Shown here: piece by piece, positions 17,431-26,900 of the stretch
How positions within the stretch are numbered: position 1 is the first letter of the stretch
How the letters are laid out: each line of letters begins with the position of its first letter
DNA from: Enterobacteriaceae bacterium UBA7338
GTDB taxonomy: Bacteria; Pseudomonadota; Gammaproteobacteria; Enterobacterales; Enterobacteriaceae
Direction: 5' to 3'
DNA: 64,000 bases
Assembly (NCBI GenBank): GCA_002480085.1
Contig: DKPJ01000017.1
Location: 1 to 64,000, forward strand
Made by a program: the position numbers and the translations under genes
Notes under the pieces: generated by a model
Database searches by the model: none
What the model was told of the DNA's origin: nothing
Seen by the model: only the letters and a program-made list of their open reading frames with translations

Positions 17431-18609
17431 ATGACTTTTTTAGGTACCGCGCTGCGTCCGGCAGCCACCCGTGTGATGCTGTTAGGCTCCGGTGAACTGG
17501 GTAAAGAGGTGGCCATTGAGTGCCAGCGTTTGGGCATCGAAGTGATTGCCGTAGACCGCTATGCCGACGCCCCGGCAATGCATGTGGCCCACCGTGCGCA
17601 CGTCATCAACATGCTGGACGGCGAGGCGTTGAAGGCGCTGGTGGCGCAGGAGAAACCGGATTTTATTGTCCCGGAGATCGAAGCCATTGCCACCGATATG
17701 CTTCTTGAGCTTGAGGCCCAGGGTCAGCAGGTGGTGCCTTGCGCCCGCGCCGCGAAGCTGACCATGAACCGGGAGGGGATCCGCCGCCTGGCCGCCGAAG
17801 AGCTGAACCTGCCCACCTCGACCTACCGCTTTGCTGACAGCGAAACCGCGTTTGAAGAGGCGGTCGCGGCGCTGGGCCTGCCCTGTATTATCAAGCCGGT
17901 GATGAGCTCCTCTGGCAAAGGCCAGAGCTTTATTCGCAGCGCCGACCAGCTTCATGACGCCTGGCAGTATGCCCAGCTCGGCGGTCGCGCCGGGGCGGGA
18001 CGCGTCATCGTCGAAGGCGTAGTGAAGTTTGACTTTGAAATTACCCTCCTGACCGTCAGCGCCGTGGACGGGGTGCACTTCTGCGAACCTATCGGTCATC
18101 GCCAGGAGGATGGCGACTACCGCGAGTCCTGGCAGCCGCAGCAGATGAGCGAGCTGGCCCTCTCCCGCGCGCAGGCTATCGCCCGTGAAGTCGTGCTGGC
18201 GCTCGGGGGCTACGGCCTGTTTGGCGTGGAGCTGTTCGTCTGCGGCGACGAGGTGATCTTTAGTGAGGTGTCACCGCGTCCGCACGATACCGGTATGGTC
18301 ACGCTGATCTCCCAGGATCTCTCTGAGTTCGCCCTGCACGTTCGCGCGTTCCTCGGCCTGCCGATAGGCGGAGTACGTCAGTACGGCCCGTCCGCCTCGG
18401 CGGTGATCCTGCCGGAACTGAAGAGCAATAATGTAACCTTTGATAACGTGCAGGCGGCGGTAGGGGCGGGTCTACAGCTGCGCCTGTTCGGCAAGCCGGA
18501 GATTGACGGTACGCGGCGGTTAGGCGTGGCGTTAGCCACCGGTGAAAGCGTGGATGAGGCGGTGACGCGGGCAACAAACGCCGCCGCGAGCGTGGTGGTG
18601 AAGGGATAA
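17431..18609 (+). CDS. purT: Formate-dependent phosphoribosylglycinamide formyltransferase
   Basis: This 392-residue ATP-grasp enzyme forms formyl-GAR from GAR, formate and ATP. It is the folate-independent alternative to PurN in purine synthesis. The N-terminal dinucleotide-like fold has GSGELGKEV (about residues 18-26). The central ATP-grasp region contains the KPVMSSSGKGQS loop, and metal ligands lie in the SEVSPRPHDTG block. I chose the ATG at 17431 (MTFLGTALR) by alignment; the ATG three codons earlier is less likely. PurR control is visible upstream. Confidence 0.97.
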   Translation: MTFLGTALRPAATRVMLLGSGELGKEVAIECQRLGIEVIAVDRYADAPAMHVAHRAHVINMLDGEALKALVAQEKPDFIVPEIEAIATDMLLELEAQGQQVVPCARAAKLTMNREGIRRLAAEELNLPTSTYRFADSETAFEEAVAALGLPCIIKPVMSSSGKGQSFIRSADQLHDAWQYAQLGGRAGAGRVIVEGVVKFDFEITLLTVSAVDGVHFCEPIGHRQEDGDYRESWQPQQMSELALSRAQAIAREVVLALGGYGLFGVELFVCGDEVIFSEVSPRPHDTGMVTLISQDLSEFALHVRAFLGLPIGGVRQYGPSASAVILPELKSNNVTFDNVQAAVGAGLQLRLFGKPEIDGTRRLGVALATGESVDEAVTRATNAAASVVVKG

Positions 18610-18636
18610 AAAAACGGGCCATATGGCCCGTTTTTA
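18607..18636. terminator. Bidirectional terminator between purT and eda
   Basis: The stem AACGGGCCA / TGGCCCGTT has an A run on the left and a T run on the right. It serves both of the convergent genes purT and eda. Confidence 0.9.
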
Positions 18637-18653
18637 TCGCGATACAGTAACGA

Positions 18654-19295
18654 TTACTGCTGCGCGCCTTCTACCGCTTCGCGAGCCAGTTTGGTGATGC
18701 GATCGTAGTCACCCGCTTCCAGCGCGTCAGCCGGAACCAGCCATGAGCCACCGATGCACAGCACGCTCTTCAGCGCCAGGTAGTCACGGTAGTTCGCCGG
18801 AGAGATGCCACCGGTCGGGCAGAAACGCACCTGTGAGAACGGACCGGCAATTGCCTGTAGCGCTTTGGTGCCGCCGTTGGCTTCCGCCGGGAAGAATTTA
18901 AACTCTTTCAGACCGTAATCGAGACCCAGCATCAGCTCAGACACGGTGCTGATGCCTGGGATCAGCGGGATGGTCCCTTCGGTTGCCGCTTTCAGCAGCG
19001 GCTCGGTCAGGCCTGGGCTGATAGCAAACTGCGCGCCCGCTTCGGTCACGTCCGCCAGCTGCTGCGGATTCAGTACCGTACCGGCACCAATAATGGCTTC
19101 CGGCACCTCTTTCGCAATGGCGCGGATCGCATCCATAGCACAGGCGGTACGCAGAGTGACTTCCAGCACGCGAACGCCGCCGGCAACCAGGGCTTTCGCC
19201 ATCGGCACAGCGTGTTCCAGTTTATTCACCACGATAACCGGTACAACAGGACCCGTTTTCAGGATTGCTTCAGCACTCGTTTTCCAGTTTTTCAT
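18654..19295 (-). CDS. eda: KDPG aldolase (Entner-Doudoroff)
   Basis: This 213-residue class I aldolase splits 2-keto-3-deoxy-6-phosphogluconate to pyruvate and glyceraldehyde 3-phosphate. It also acts on 2-keto-4-hydroxyglutarate. The Schiff-base Lys lies in EFKFFPAE (residue 133 by the E. coli numbering), and Glu45 in VLEVTLR is conserved. It follows edd by 39 bases, the usual edd-eda operon. Confidence 0.98.
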   Translation of the reverse strand: MKNWKTSAEAILKTGPVVPVIVVNKLEHAVPMAKALVAGGVRVLEVTLRTACAMDAIRAIAKEVPEAIIGAGTVLNPQQLADVTEAGAQFAISPGLTEPLLKAATEGTIPLIPGISTVSELMLGLDYGLKEFKFFPAEANGGTKALQAIAGPFSQVRFCPTGGISPANYRDYLALKSVLCIGGSWLVPADALEAGDYDRITKLAREAVEGAQQ

Positions 19296-19334
19296 CAGAA
19301 TTTTTCTCTCGCCCGATCTAAAAAATTTATCAGT

Positions 19335-21146
19335 TTAAAAAGTGATACAGGTTGCGCCCTGCTCCGCACCGGAGAGTTTTTCACGCAGTGCGCTAAACAT
19401 TTCGCGGCCAGTACCTACGCGCGCGCTACTCAGGTCAGGAGTGTGCGGCTGACGTGCAGCAAGCTCGGTGTCATCCACCAGCAGAGTTAACTCCCCTGTC
19501 TGTCCATTTACGCGGATGATATCGCCCTCGCGTACTTTTGCCAGCAACCCGCCGTCATACGCTTCTGGTGTTACATGGATCGCCGACGGTACTTTACCTG
19601 ATGCGCCGGAGAGCCGTCCATCGGTGACTAATGCGATTTTGAAACGGCGGTCCAATAATACACCAAGTGGCGGCATCAGTTTATGTAATTCTGGCATGCC
19701 GTTGGCCTTTGGCCCTTGATGCCGGACAACAACCACGCAGTCACGGTCAAGCAGACCGGCTTCAAAGGCCGGTAACACGTCGTGCTGGCTCTCAAAAATC
19801 ACCGCAGGCGCCTCGACGACCTGGTTCTCTAGCGGGACGGCGGAGGTCTTCATAACCGCACGGCCAAGGTTGCCGCTGAGCACTTTCGTACCGCCGTGGT
19901 GCGAGAACGGCTTGTCGATAGAGGCAATGATATCGCTGTCCAGCGAGGCGCTGGCCCCGTCGCGCCAGTCCAGTTCACCGTTGTTCAGCCATGGCTCGAG
20001 GGTATAACGTGACAGACCGTGACCTACCACGGTGTTGACATCCTCATGCAGCAGGCCGCCCTTCAACAGCTCACGCATCAGTACCGGTACGCCGCCCGCA
20101 GCCTGGAAGTGGTTGATATCCGCCGGGCCATTGGGGTAGAGGCGCGCCATCAGCGGAACCACCTCGGAGAGTTCAGAGAAGTCATCCCAGTTAATGATAA
20201 TGCCCGCAGCGCGCGCCATCGCCACCAGGTGCATGGTGTGGTTAGTGGAGCCACCCGTTGCCAGCAGGGCAACGATGCCGTTGACCACCACCTTCTCATC
20301 GATCATCTTGCCGAGCGGCATCCACTCGTTGCCGTTGCCGGTCAGGCGAGTCACCTGGCGAGCGGCGGCCACGGTCAACGCTTCACGCAGCGGCGCATCG
20401 GGGTGTACAAATGACGAGCCGGGGAGCTGCATGCCCATAAATTCAATAACCATCTGATTGGTATTGGCCGTGCCGTAGAAGGTGCAGGTGCCCGGTGCGT
20501 GGTAGGAGGCCGCCTCAGACTCCAGCAGCGCCATGCGATCAACTTTGCCTTCGGCATAGAGCTGGCGGATCCGTACCTTCTCTTTGTTTGGCAGGCCGCT
20601 GGCCATCGGCCCTGACGGCACAAACAGCGCTGGCAGATGGCCAAACGACAGCGCGGCCATCGCCAGGCCCGGGACAATTTTATCGCAGACGCCAAGATAG
20701 AGCGCGCCGTCAAACATGTTGTGCGACAGGCCGACCGCGGCAGACATGGCGATCACTTCCCGGCTGAGAAGGGAAAGCTCCATCCCATCCTGGCCCTGGG
20801 TCACACCATCGCACATGGCCGGGACGCCACCTGCCACCTGGCCTACGGCGTTAACCGAGTGCAGGGCTTTACGAATAATATCAGGGTAGCGTTCATAGGG
20901 CTGGTGCGCGGAGAGCATGTCGTTGTAGGAGGTGATGATGGCGACGTTGTTACGCAGCATGCTTTTCAGCGAGGCCTTATCTTCCGGCTGGCAGGCGGCG
21001 AAACCGTGGGCCAGGTTACCGCACGCCAGCGACGAGCGATGGACGGTACTGCTTTTCGCCTGTTCGATGCGGGCAAGATAGGCGCTGCGGGTGGCATGAG
21101 AACGATCGATAATACGATTTGTTACCCGTAACAATGTCGAGTTCAT
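19335..21146 (-). CDS. edd: Phosphogluconate dehydratase
   Basis: This 603-residue [4Fe-4S] enzyme of the IlvD/Edd family turns 6-phosphogluconate into KDPG in the Entner-Doudoroff pathway. The conserved cysteines of the cluster lie in VPAMCDGVTQG, LGVCDK and the APGTCTFYGTANTNQ region. The C-terminal block DGRLSGASGKVPSA is typical. A GntR-like operator lies about 185 bases upstream, and zwf lies beyond it in the same orientation with its own terminator. Confidence 0.98.
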   Translation of the reverse strand: MNSTLLRVTNRIIDRSHATRSAYLARIEQAKSSTVHRSSLACGNLAHGFAACQPEDKASLKSMLRNNVAIITSYNDMLSAHQPYERYPDIIRKALHSVNAVGQVAGGVPAMCDGVTQGQDGMELSLLSREVIAMSAAVGLSHNMFDGALYLGVCDKIVPGLAMAALSFGHLPALFVPSGPMASGLPNKEKVRIRQLYAEGKVDRMALLESEAASYHAPGTCTFYGTANTNQMVIEFMGMQLPGSSFVHPDAPLREALTVAAARQVTRLTGNGNEWMPLGKMIDEKVVVNGIVALLATGGSTNHTMHLVAMARAAGIIINWDDFSELSEVVPLMARLYPNGPADINHFQAAGGVPVLMRELLKGGLLHEDVNTVVGHGLSRYTLEPWLNNGELDWRDGASASLDSDIIASIDKPFSHHGGTKVLSGNLGRAVMKTSAVPLENQVVEAPAVIFESQHDVLPAFEAGLLDRDCVVVVRHQGPKANGMPELHKLMPPLGVLLDRRFKIALVTDGRLSGASGKVPSAIHVTPEAYDGGLLAKVREGDIIRVNGQTGELTLLVDDTELAARQPHTPDLSSARVGTGREMFSALREKLSGAEQGATCITF

Positions 21147-21329
21147 AAAGGCTCCTGAAAATTAGGTGTCCCGGGCGGCGGCATCGTTAACAAAAAGAGA
21201 ATATGTGAACCACTAATCCGCCGTACGCCGGAGGCAAAATCGCTTCAGCCAGTGTAATAAAAAAAGCGTGAGGGGTGAATCCAGGGAAGCGCAAAAGGGT
21301 AAAAATTATGCGGGAATCTGCGTTGGATC

Positions 21330-21345
21330 ATGTTACCGGTAAAAT
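21330..21345 (-). promoter_or_regulatory. Putative GntR operator upstream of edd
   Basis: ATGTTACCGGTAAAAT resembles the E. coli GntR operator (ATGTTACCGGTAACAT type) with a symmetrical TTACCGGTAA core. Gluconate control of edd-eda by GntR is established in E. coli. The site is inferred from sequence only. Confidence 0.55.
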
Positions 21346-21360
21346 AACGACGTGATAAAC

Positions 21361-21385
21361 AAAAAAAACGGCCCCGCAGGGCCGC
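21361..21385 (-). terminator. Terminator of zwf
   Basis: On the minus strand CGGCCC-TGCG-GGGCCG is followed by eight T residues, right after the zwf stop. Confidence 0.88.
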
Positions 21386-21404
21386 TTGATATTAAGTGAG
21401 TTAC

Positions 21405-22880
21405 TTACTCAAATTCGTTCCAGGAACGACCGTCGCGGGTGATCATTGCCACCGACGCAACCGGTCCCCAGGTACCGGCCTGGTAAGGCTTAGGTGATTC
21501 GTTATCCATCGCCCAGGCTTCGGTAATGGAGTCAACCCACTTCCACGCCTCTTCGACCTCGTCGCGGCGCACGAACAGCGCCTGGATGCCACGCATGGTC
21601 TCCAGCAGCAGACGCTCGTAAGCATCGGCGAGATGGCTTTCGTTGAAGGTCTCGGAGTAGCTCAGATCGAGCTTGGTGGTTTGCAGATTGTGCTTGTGAT
21701 CGAGACCCGGCACTTTGTTAAGGATCTGGATATCCACGCCCTCGTCCGGCTGCAGACGAATGGTGAGCTTATTCTGGGGCAGATCCTGCCAGGACTCCTT
21801 GAACAGGTTCAGCGGCGGGGTTTTGAAGTAAACCACCACTTCAGAGCACTTGGTTGGCAGACGCTTGCCGGTACGCAGGTAGAACGGCACGTCGGCCCAG
21901 CGCCAGTCGTCAATATCCACGCGGATGGCCACGAAGGTTTCAGTGTTGCTGGTTTTGTTTGCGCCCTCCTCTTCCAGGTAGCCCGGCACTTTTTTGCCCT
22001 GGGCAAAACCAGCGGTGTACTGGCCGCGCACGGTTTTTTCACGCACGTTCGAGCGGTCAATACGGCGCAGAGATTTCAGCACCTTCACTTTTGCATCACG
22101 AATACTGTCCGCAGAGAGATCCGACGGTGGCGACATGGCGATCATGCAGAGAACCTGTAACAGATGGTTCTGGATCATGTCGCGCATCTGTCCGGCCTGG
22201 TCGAAATAGCCCCAGCGGCCTTCGATGCCCACCTCTTCCGCCACGGTGATCTCCACGTGATCGATGGTGCGGTTGTCCCAGTTGTTGACGAACAGAGAGT
22301 TAGCAAAGCGCAGCGCCAGCAGGTTGAGCACCGTCTCCTTACCGAGGTAGTGGTCGATACGGTAGACCTGGCACTCCTCAAAGTACTCGCCCACCTGATC
22401 GTTAATTTCACGGGAGGTGTCGAGAGAGGTACCGAGCGGCTTCTCCATCACCACGCGCGCGGGTTTGGCGTTGAGTTTTGCCTCACCCAGACCTTTGCAG
22501 ATGGCACCAAAGGTGCTCGGCGGCATGGCGAAATAGTTGATGGTGACGCGGTTTTTCTGGTCGAGCATCTCACCGAGGCGGGTAAACGCGGCGGTATCGT
22601 TGACGTCAAGATTACAGAAATCGAGGCGACCGCTGAGCGTGTCCCAGAGGCTTTCATCGATTTTCTCTTTCATGAAGGTTTCAAGCGCTTCACGCACGAT
22701 TTCGGTGTACTTCGCTTTATCCCACTCCGCACGCCCTACCCCAAGGATACGCGTCTCCGGATGGATCTGGCCTGCTTTTTCTAATTGATACAGGGAAGGC
22801 AGCAATTTTCGGCGTGCAAGATCGCCTTTCGCGCCGAAAATGACCAGGTCACATGCCTGGGCTGTTTGCGTTACCGCCAT
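21405..22880 (-). CDS. zwf: Glucose-6-phosphate 1-dehydrogenase
   Basis: This 491-residue NADP-dependent enzyme opens the pentose phosphate and Entner-Doudoroff pathways. The N-terminal nucleotide-binding fingerprint is GAKGDLARRKL (about residues 16-26). The substrate and active-site signature is RIDHYLGKE (about residues 175-183). Full length matches E. coli Zwf. GAGGAG precedes the ATG. A HexR operator lies in the promoter region, and hexR itself is the divergent neighbour. SoxS/MarA control is known in E. coli; I did not locate the box with confidence. Confidence 0.98.
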   Translation of the reverse strand: MAVTQTAQACDLVIFGAKGDLARRKLLPSLYQLEKAGQIHPETRILGVGRAEWDKAKYTEIVREALETFMKEKIDESLWDTLSGRLDFCNLDVNDTAAFTRLGEMLDQKNRVTINYFAMPPSTFGAICKGLGEAKLNAKPARVVMEKPLGTSLDTSREINDQVGEYFEECQVYRIDHYLGKETVLNLLALRFANSLFVNNWDNRTIDHVEITVAEEVGIEGRWGYFDQAGQMRDMIQNHLLQVLCMIAMSPPSDLSADSIRDAKVKVLKSLRRIDRSNVREKTVRGQYTAGFAQGKKVPGYLEEEGANKTSNTETFVAIRVDIDDWRWADVPFYLRTGKRLPTKCSEVVVYFKTPPLNLFKESWQDLPQNKLTIRLQPDEGVDIQILNKVPGLDHKHNLQTTKLDLSYSETFNESHLADAYERLLLETMRGIQALFVRRDEVEEAWKWVDSITEAWAMDNESPKPYQAGTWGPVASVAMITRDGRSWNEFE

Positions 22881-23225
22881 GTCATTCTCCTCAATTGGCT
22901 GCCCCGGTACTTTAGCCAGGGCATAACTGTAATTTTATTACACTGCACTGTACTGCTTTTACGTAAAACCCGAAACCGTTACCGCTTATCCTCCCGTGCG
23001 TTTTCGCCCGGACGGCTAAAAATTGGGTTAATCGCCCTGAAAAATCAGGGAATTTGTATGGAACCGAGTAGCTAAAATCCGACTCTGATCATGTAATGAA
23101 AAAAAACAACAAAATTTCCCGCTGTTCTTTACCTTTCCGGGTCTCACAAGGGTAATATCGACCTAAACGCAGCACAATTTCGTCCGTTATTGAAATTGAT
23201 TTTAGCCATGAGCGCCCCGTTAATA
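22881..23225. other. Divergent control region between zwf and hexR
   Basis: This 345-base gap has no gene. It holds the zwf leader, the HexR operator at 22928-22942, and A-rich DNA near hexR with a lone half-site TGTAATGA at 23092-23099. No further structured element was seen. Confidence 0.7.
22928..22942. promoter_or_regulatory. HexR operator of zwf
   Basis: TGTAATTTTATTACA is a near-perfect palindrome that fits the gammaproteobacterial HexR consensus (TGTAATTAAATTACA). It lies about 50 bases upstream of zwf and beside hexR. Confidence 0.9.
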
Positions 23226-24095
23226 ATGAACATGCTGGAAAAAATTCACTCTCAGCTGGAACACCTTAGCAAATCCGAACGAAAAGTGGCGGAAGTCATC
23301 CTCTCCTCTCCGGACCAGGCCATCCACTCCAGCATTGCTGCCCTGGCACAGGAGGCCGGCGTCAGCGAGCCCACGGTAAACCGCTTCTGCCGCAGTATGG
23401 AAACCCGCGGCTTCCCCGATTTTAAGCTGCACCTGGCCCAAAGCCTGGCGAACGGTACGCCCTATGTTAATCGCAATGTCGATGAAGATGACAGCGTTGA
23501 GGCCTATACCGGTAAAATATTTGAGTCGGCGATGGCCAGTCTGGATCACGTTCGTCAGTCGCTGGACATGCCTGCCGTTAACCGCGCTGTCGATCTGCTC
23601 ACTCAGGCAAAGAAGATTGCTTTCTTTGGCCTTGGCTCGTCGGCGGCGGTTGCCCATGACGCCATGAACAAGTTTTTCCGCTTCAACGTGCCGGTGGTCT
23701 ACACCGATGATATTGTCCTGCAGCGTATGAGCTGCATGAACTGTAACGAAGATGACGTGGTGGTGCTCATCTCCCACACCGGGCGAACAAAAAGCCTGGT
23801 TGAGCTGGCCCAGCTGGCGCGGGAGAGCGATGCGATGGTGATTGCCATCACCTCGGCGGGGACCCCGCTGGCCCGTGAAGCGACGCTGGCCATCACGCTG
23901 GACGTGCCGGAAGATACCGACATCTATATGCCGATGGTATCGCGGCTGGCGCAGCTCACGGTCATCGACGTGCTGGCGACGGGTTTTACCCTGCGCCGGG
24001 GAGCAAAATTCAGAGATAACTTGAAGCGAGTCAAGGAAGCGCTGAAGGAATCGCGTTTTGATAAGGAGCTCCTGACCGGGAGCGATAAACATTAA
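23226..24095 (+). CDS. hexR: HexR transcriptional regulator of central carbon metabolism
   Basis: This 289-residue RpiR-family regulator has an N-terminal helix-turn-helix domain (about residues 1-77, with EPTVNRFCR as recognition helix). A C-terminal SIS domain (about residues 125-265) binds a phosphosugar, KDPG in studied species. I chose the ATG at 23226 (MNMLEKIHSQ) by alignment with E. coli HexR; the ORF runs upstream to 23190. HexR palindromes are visible in front of zwf and pykA, its flanking genes. Confidence 0.97.
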   Translation: MNMLEKIHSQLEHLSKSERKVAEVILSSPDQAIHSSIAALAQEAGVSEPTVNRFCRSMETRGFPDFKLHLAQSLANGTPYVNRNVDEDDSVEAYTGKIFESAMASLDHVRQSLDMPAVNRAVDLLTQAKKIAFFGLGSSAAVAHDAMNKFFRFNVPVVYTDDIVLQRMSCMNCNEDDVVVLISHTGRTKSLVELAQLARESDAMVIAITSAGTPLAREATLAITLDVPEDTDIYMPMVSRLAQLTVIDVLATGFTLRRGAKFRDNLKRVKEALKESRFDKELLTGSDKH

Positions 24096-24111
24096 AATTT
24101 TATAACAGCGT

Positions 24112-24126
24112 TGTAATTCATTACGG
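24112..24126. promoter_or_regulatory. HexR operator of pykA
   Basis: TGTAATTCATTACGG is an imperfect copy of the HexR palindrome, in the 126-base gap between hexR and pykA. pykA is a known HexR-regulon member in several gammaproteobacteria. Confidence 0.75.
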
Positions 24127-24221
24127 CATTCGGTTAAGTTTTTGATTTGCCAAATCGGCGCCCAGAACTGCCGAATTCATATTCACGCAACACCTGGTTG
24201 TTTCAGTCAACGGAGTAATAC

Positions 24222-25664
24222 ATGTCCAGAAGGCTTCGCAGAACTAAAATCGTTACCACCCTGGGTCCAGCTACCGACCGCGATAATAACCTCGAAAAGA
24301 TCATCGCAGCTGGCGCTAACGTGGTACGTATGAACTTCTCCCACGGCACGCCAGAGGATCACAAGCTGCGTGCAGATAAAGTGCGCGAGATTGCGGCAAA
24401 ACTGGGTCGTCATGTGGCTATTCTTGGGGATTTACAGGGTCCAAAAATTCGCGTATCGACCTTCAAAGAGGGGAAAGTGTTCCTCAACGTTGGCGATAAA
24501 TTCCTGCTGGATGCCAACCTCGGTAAAGGTGAAGGCGACAAAGAGCGTGTGGGTATCGATTATAAGGGCCTGCCCGCTGACGTTGTTCCTGGCGATATTC
24601 TGCTGCTTGACGATGGCCGCGTGCAGCTGAAAGTGATCGACGTTCAGGGCATGAAGGTGTTCACCGAGGTGACCGTTGGCGGTCCGCTGTCGAACAACAA
24701 AGGCATCAACAAGCTGGGAGGCGGTCTCTCCGCCGAGGCGCTGACCGATAAAGACAAGGCGGACATCATCACCGCCGCGCAGATTGGCGTTGACTACCTG
24801 GCCGTCTCCTTCCCGCGCTGCGGGGAAGACCTGAACTACGCCCGTCGTCTGGCACGCGATGCGGGCTGTGATGCTAAAATCGTCGCCAAGGTTGAGCGTG
24901 CGGAAGCCGTATGCGACCAGGATGCGATGGATGACGTGATCCTTGCCTCTGACGTGGTGATGGTTGCGCGTGGCGACCTCGGGGTTGAGATTGGTGACCC
25001 TGAACTGGTGGGTATCCAGAAGGCGCTGATCCGCCGCGCACGCCAGCTTAACCGCTCCGTGATCACCGCCACCCAGATGATGGAGTCGATGATCACTAAC
25101 CCGATGCCGACCCGTGCCGAAGTGATGGACGTGGCTAACGCCGTGCTGGACGGTACCGATGCCGTGATGCTCTCTGCCGAGACCGCTGCTGGACAGTATC
25201 CAGCAGAAACCGTGGCCGCGATGGCCCGCGTCTGCCTGGGCGCCGAGAAGATCCCCAGCATCAACGTCTCCAAGCACCGCCTCGATATCCAGTTCGATAA
25301 CGTGGAAGAGGCCATCGCGATGTCAGCGATGTATGCGGCAAACCACCTGAAGGGCGTTACCGCTATCATCACCATGACCGAATCGGGCCGCACCGCGCTG
25401 ATGACCTCGCGTATCAGCTCCGGTCTGCCGATCTTCGCTATGTCGCGCCATGAGCGCACGCTGAACCTTACCGCGCTCTATCGTGGCGTCACCCCGGTCT
25501 ACTTCGACAGCAACAACGACGGCGTGGTCGCGGCTCATGATGCGGTTACCCTGCTCCGCGATAAAGGCTACCTGGTCTCTGGCGATCTGGTTATCGTCAC
25601 CCAGGGCGACGTGATGGGCACCATTGGCACCACCAACACCACCCGCATCCTGACCGTAGATTAA
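24222..25664 (+). CDS. pykA: Pyruvate kinase II
   Basis: This 480-residue glycolytic enzyme turns phosphoenolpyruvate and ADP into pyruvate and ATP. It is the AMP-activated isozyme of enterobacteria. N-terminal KIVTTLGPATD and NFSHG carry substrate residues. The catalytic Lys region is KIVAKVERAEAV, followed by the metal site MVARGDLGVEIG. The C-terminal allosteric domain is complete. CGGAG precedes the ATG. A HexR-like site lies upstream. Confidence 0.98.
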   Translation: MSRRLRRTKIVTTLGPATDRDNNLEKIIAAGANVVRMNFSHGTPEDHKLRADKVREIAAKLGRHVAILGDLQGPKIRVSTFKEGKVFLNVGDKFLLDANLGKGEGDKERVGIDYKGLPADVVPGDILLLDDGRVQLKVIDVQGMKVFTEVTVGGPLSNNKGINKLGGGLSAEALTDKDKADIITAAQIGVDYLAVSFPRCGEDLNYARRLARDAGCDAKIVAKVERAEAVCDQDAMDDVILASDVVMVARGDLGVEIGDPELVGIQKALIRRARQLNRSVITATQMMESMITNPMPTRAEVMDVANAVLDGTDAVMLSAETAAGQYPAETVAAMARVCLGAEKIPSINVSKHRLDIQFDNVEEAIAMSAMYAANHLKGVTAIITMTESGRTALMTSRISSGLPIFAMSRHERTLNLTALYRGVTPVYFDSNNDGVVAAHDAVTLLRDKGYLVSGDLVIVTQGDVMGTIGTTNTTRILTVD

Positions 25665-25678
25665 GGTTTGGTATTCCC

Positions 25679-25779
25679 CGGTGGCTTACCCGGTCTACTA
25701 CACATATCGTAGGCCGGGTAAGCGAAGCGCCACCCGGCGTTTACCTGCCACCCGGCGTTTACCTGCCACCCGGCGTATT
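25679..25779. repeat. REP/BIME element with 18-bp tandem repeat
   Basis: An inverted pair of REP arms (GGTGGCTTACCCGG and CCGGGTAAGCGAAGCGCCACCCGG) lies between pykA and lpxM. The right end is extended by an 18-base unit beginning GCCACCCGGCG that occurs at 25729, 25747 and, incompletely, at 25765. Confidence 0.85.
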
Positions 25780-25782
25780 CTC

Positions 25783-26754
25783 CTATTTTTTCGGAAACAG
25801 ATCCTTGCGCTTGTACGGCTCCTGCTCGCCCGGCTTGCGCGTCTTAAGCAGCTTTAGGATCCAGGTGTACTGCTCCGGGTGCGGGCCAACAAGGTGCTCC
25901 ACCTCTTCATTCATCCGTCTGGCGATGGTGTTATCGTCGGCCTCCAGCAGATCGTCCATTGGCGGCCTGACCAGGATGGTCAGACGATGGGTTTTGCCGT
26001 CATAGACCGGAAACAGCGGCACAACGCGGGCACGGCAGACTTTCATCAGGCGACCAACGGCAGGCAGCGTGGCTTTATAGGTGGCAAAGAAATCGACAAA
26101 CTCACTCTGCTCCGGGCCGTGGTCCTGATCGGGCAGGTAGTAACCCCAGTAGCCCTGACGCACCGAGTGAATAAACGGCTTAATCCCATCGTTACGCGCA
26201 TGCAGGCGTCCACCAAAGCGGCGACGCACCGTATTCCAGACGTAATCGAACACCTTGTTACCCTGGTTATGGAACATGGCGGCCATCTTTTGGCCCCGGG
26301 AGGCCATCAGCATCGCCGGAATGTCCACCCCCCAGCCGTGCGGTACAAGGAAGATCACATTTTCACCGTTGCGCTGCATCTCGTCGATAATCTCTCTGCC
26401 CTGCCAGTTTACGCGACCGGCGATCTTATCCGGACCGCGTATCGCTAGCTCGGCCATCAGCACCATCGACTGGGGAGCGGTCGCAAACATCTCGTCAACG
26501 ATCGCTTCCCGCTCGGCTACGCTCTTCTCCGGGAAGCAGTAGTGCAGGTTGATTTGCGCCCGCCGGCGAGCGCTTTTGCCCAGCCGTCCGCCTAGACGCC
26601 CAAGCTTGCCCAGCAGCGGATCGCGTACCGAGGCGGGTACCAGCGCCACGCCAGCCAGCGCGAAAACCCCCAGCCATGCCCCCCAGTAGCGCGGCAGAAG
26701 GAACTCCTTTTCAAACTGGGGAATGTATTCACTGTTATTTTTTTTCGTTTCCAT
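25783..26754 (-). CDS. lpxM: Lipid A myristoyl transferase LpxM (MsbB)
   Basis: This 323-residue inner-membrane acyltransferase adds the last secondary acyl chain (myristate) to Kdo2-lipid A. One N-terminal membrane segment (about residues 24-42) is followed by the acyltransferase domain. The catalytic HX4D motif is HGWGVD (about residues 138-143). Full length matches E. coli LpxM. It is monocistronic, with REP DNA downstream. Confidence 0.97.
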   Translation of the reverse strand: METKKNNSEYIPQFEKEFLLPRYWGAWLGVFALAGVALVPASVRDPLLGKLGRLGGRLGKSARRRAQINLHYCFPEKSVAEREAIVDEMFATAPQSMVLMAELAIRGPDKIAGRVNWQGREIIDEMQRNGENVIFLVPHGWGVDIPAMLMASRGQKMAAMFHNQGNKVFDYVWNTVRRRFGGRLHARNDGIKPFIHSVRQGYWGYYLPDQDHGPEQSEFVDFFATYKATLPAVGRLMKVCRARVVPLFPVYDGKTHRLTILVRPPMDDLLEADDNTIARRMNEEVEHLVGPHPEQYTWILKLLKTRKPGEQEPYKRKDLFPKK

Positions 26755-26844
26755 GCATCTTCCGGGAGCCGACAGACTCGGGTCAGAGAAATAATCAGGT
26801 ATCAGTTAACGTGATAGTTTAGCGAGACGTATAGCTTCACACAA

Positions 26845-26878
26845 AAGAAAAAGCCGGTGCCCATGGGCAACCGGCTTT
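26845..26878 (-). terminator. Terminator of mepM
   Basis: On the minus strand AAAGCCGGTTGCCC / GGGCACCGGCTTTTTCTTT forms a long stem ending in T residues, just past the mepM stop. Confidence 0.9.
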
Positions 26879-26900
26879 CATAGCTATCCTGCTGGGCGAA

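Noticed and set aside
25679..25779. CRISPR-like array
   Set aside because: The 18-base units are contiguous without spacers and belong to a REP element. No cas gene is present.
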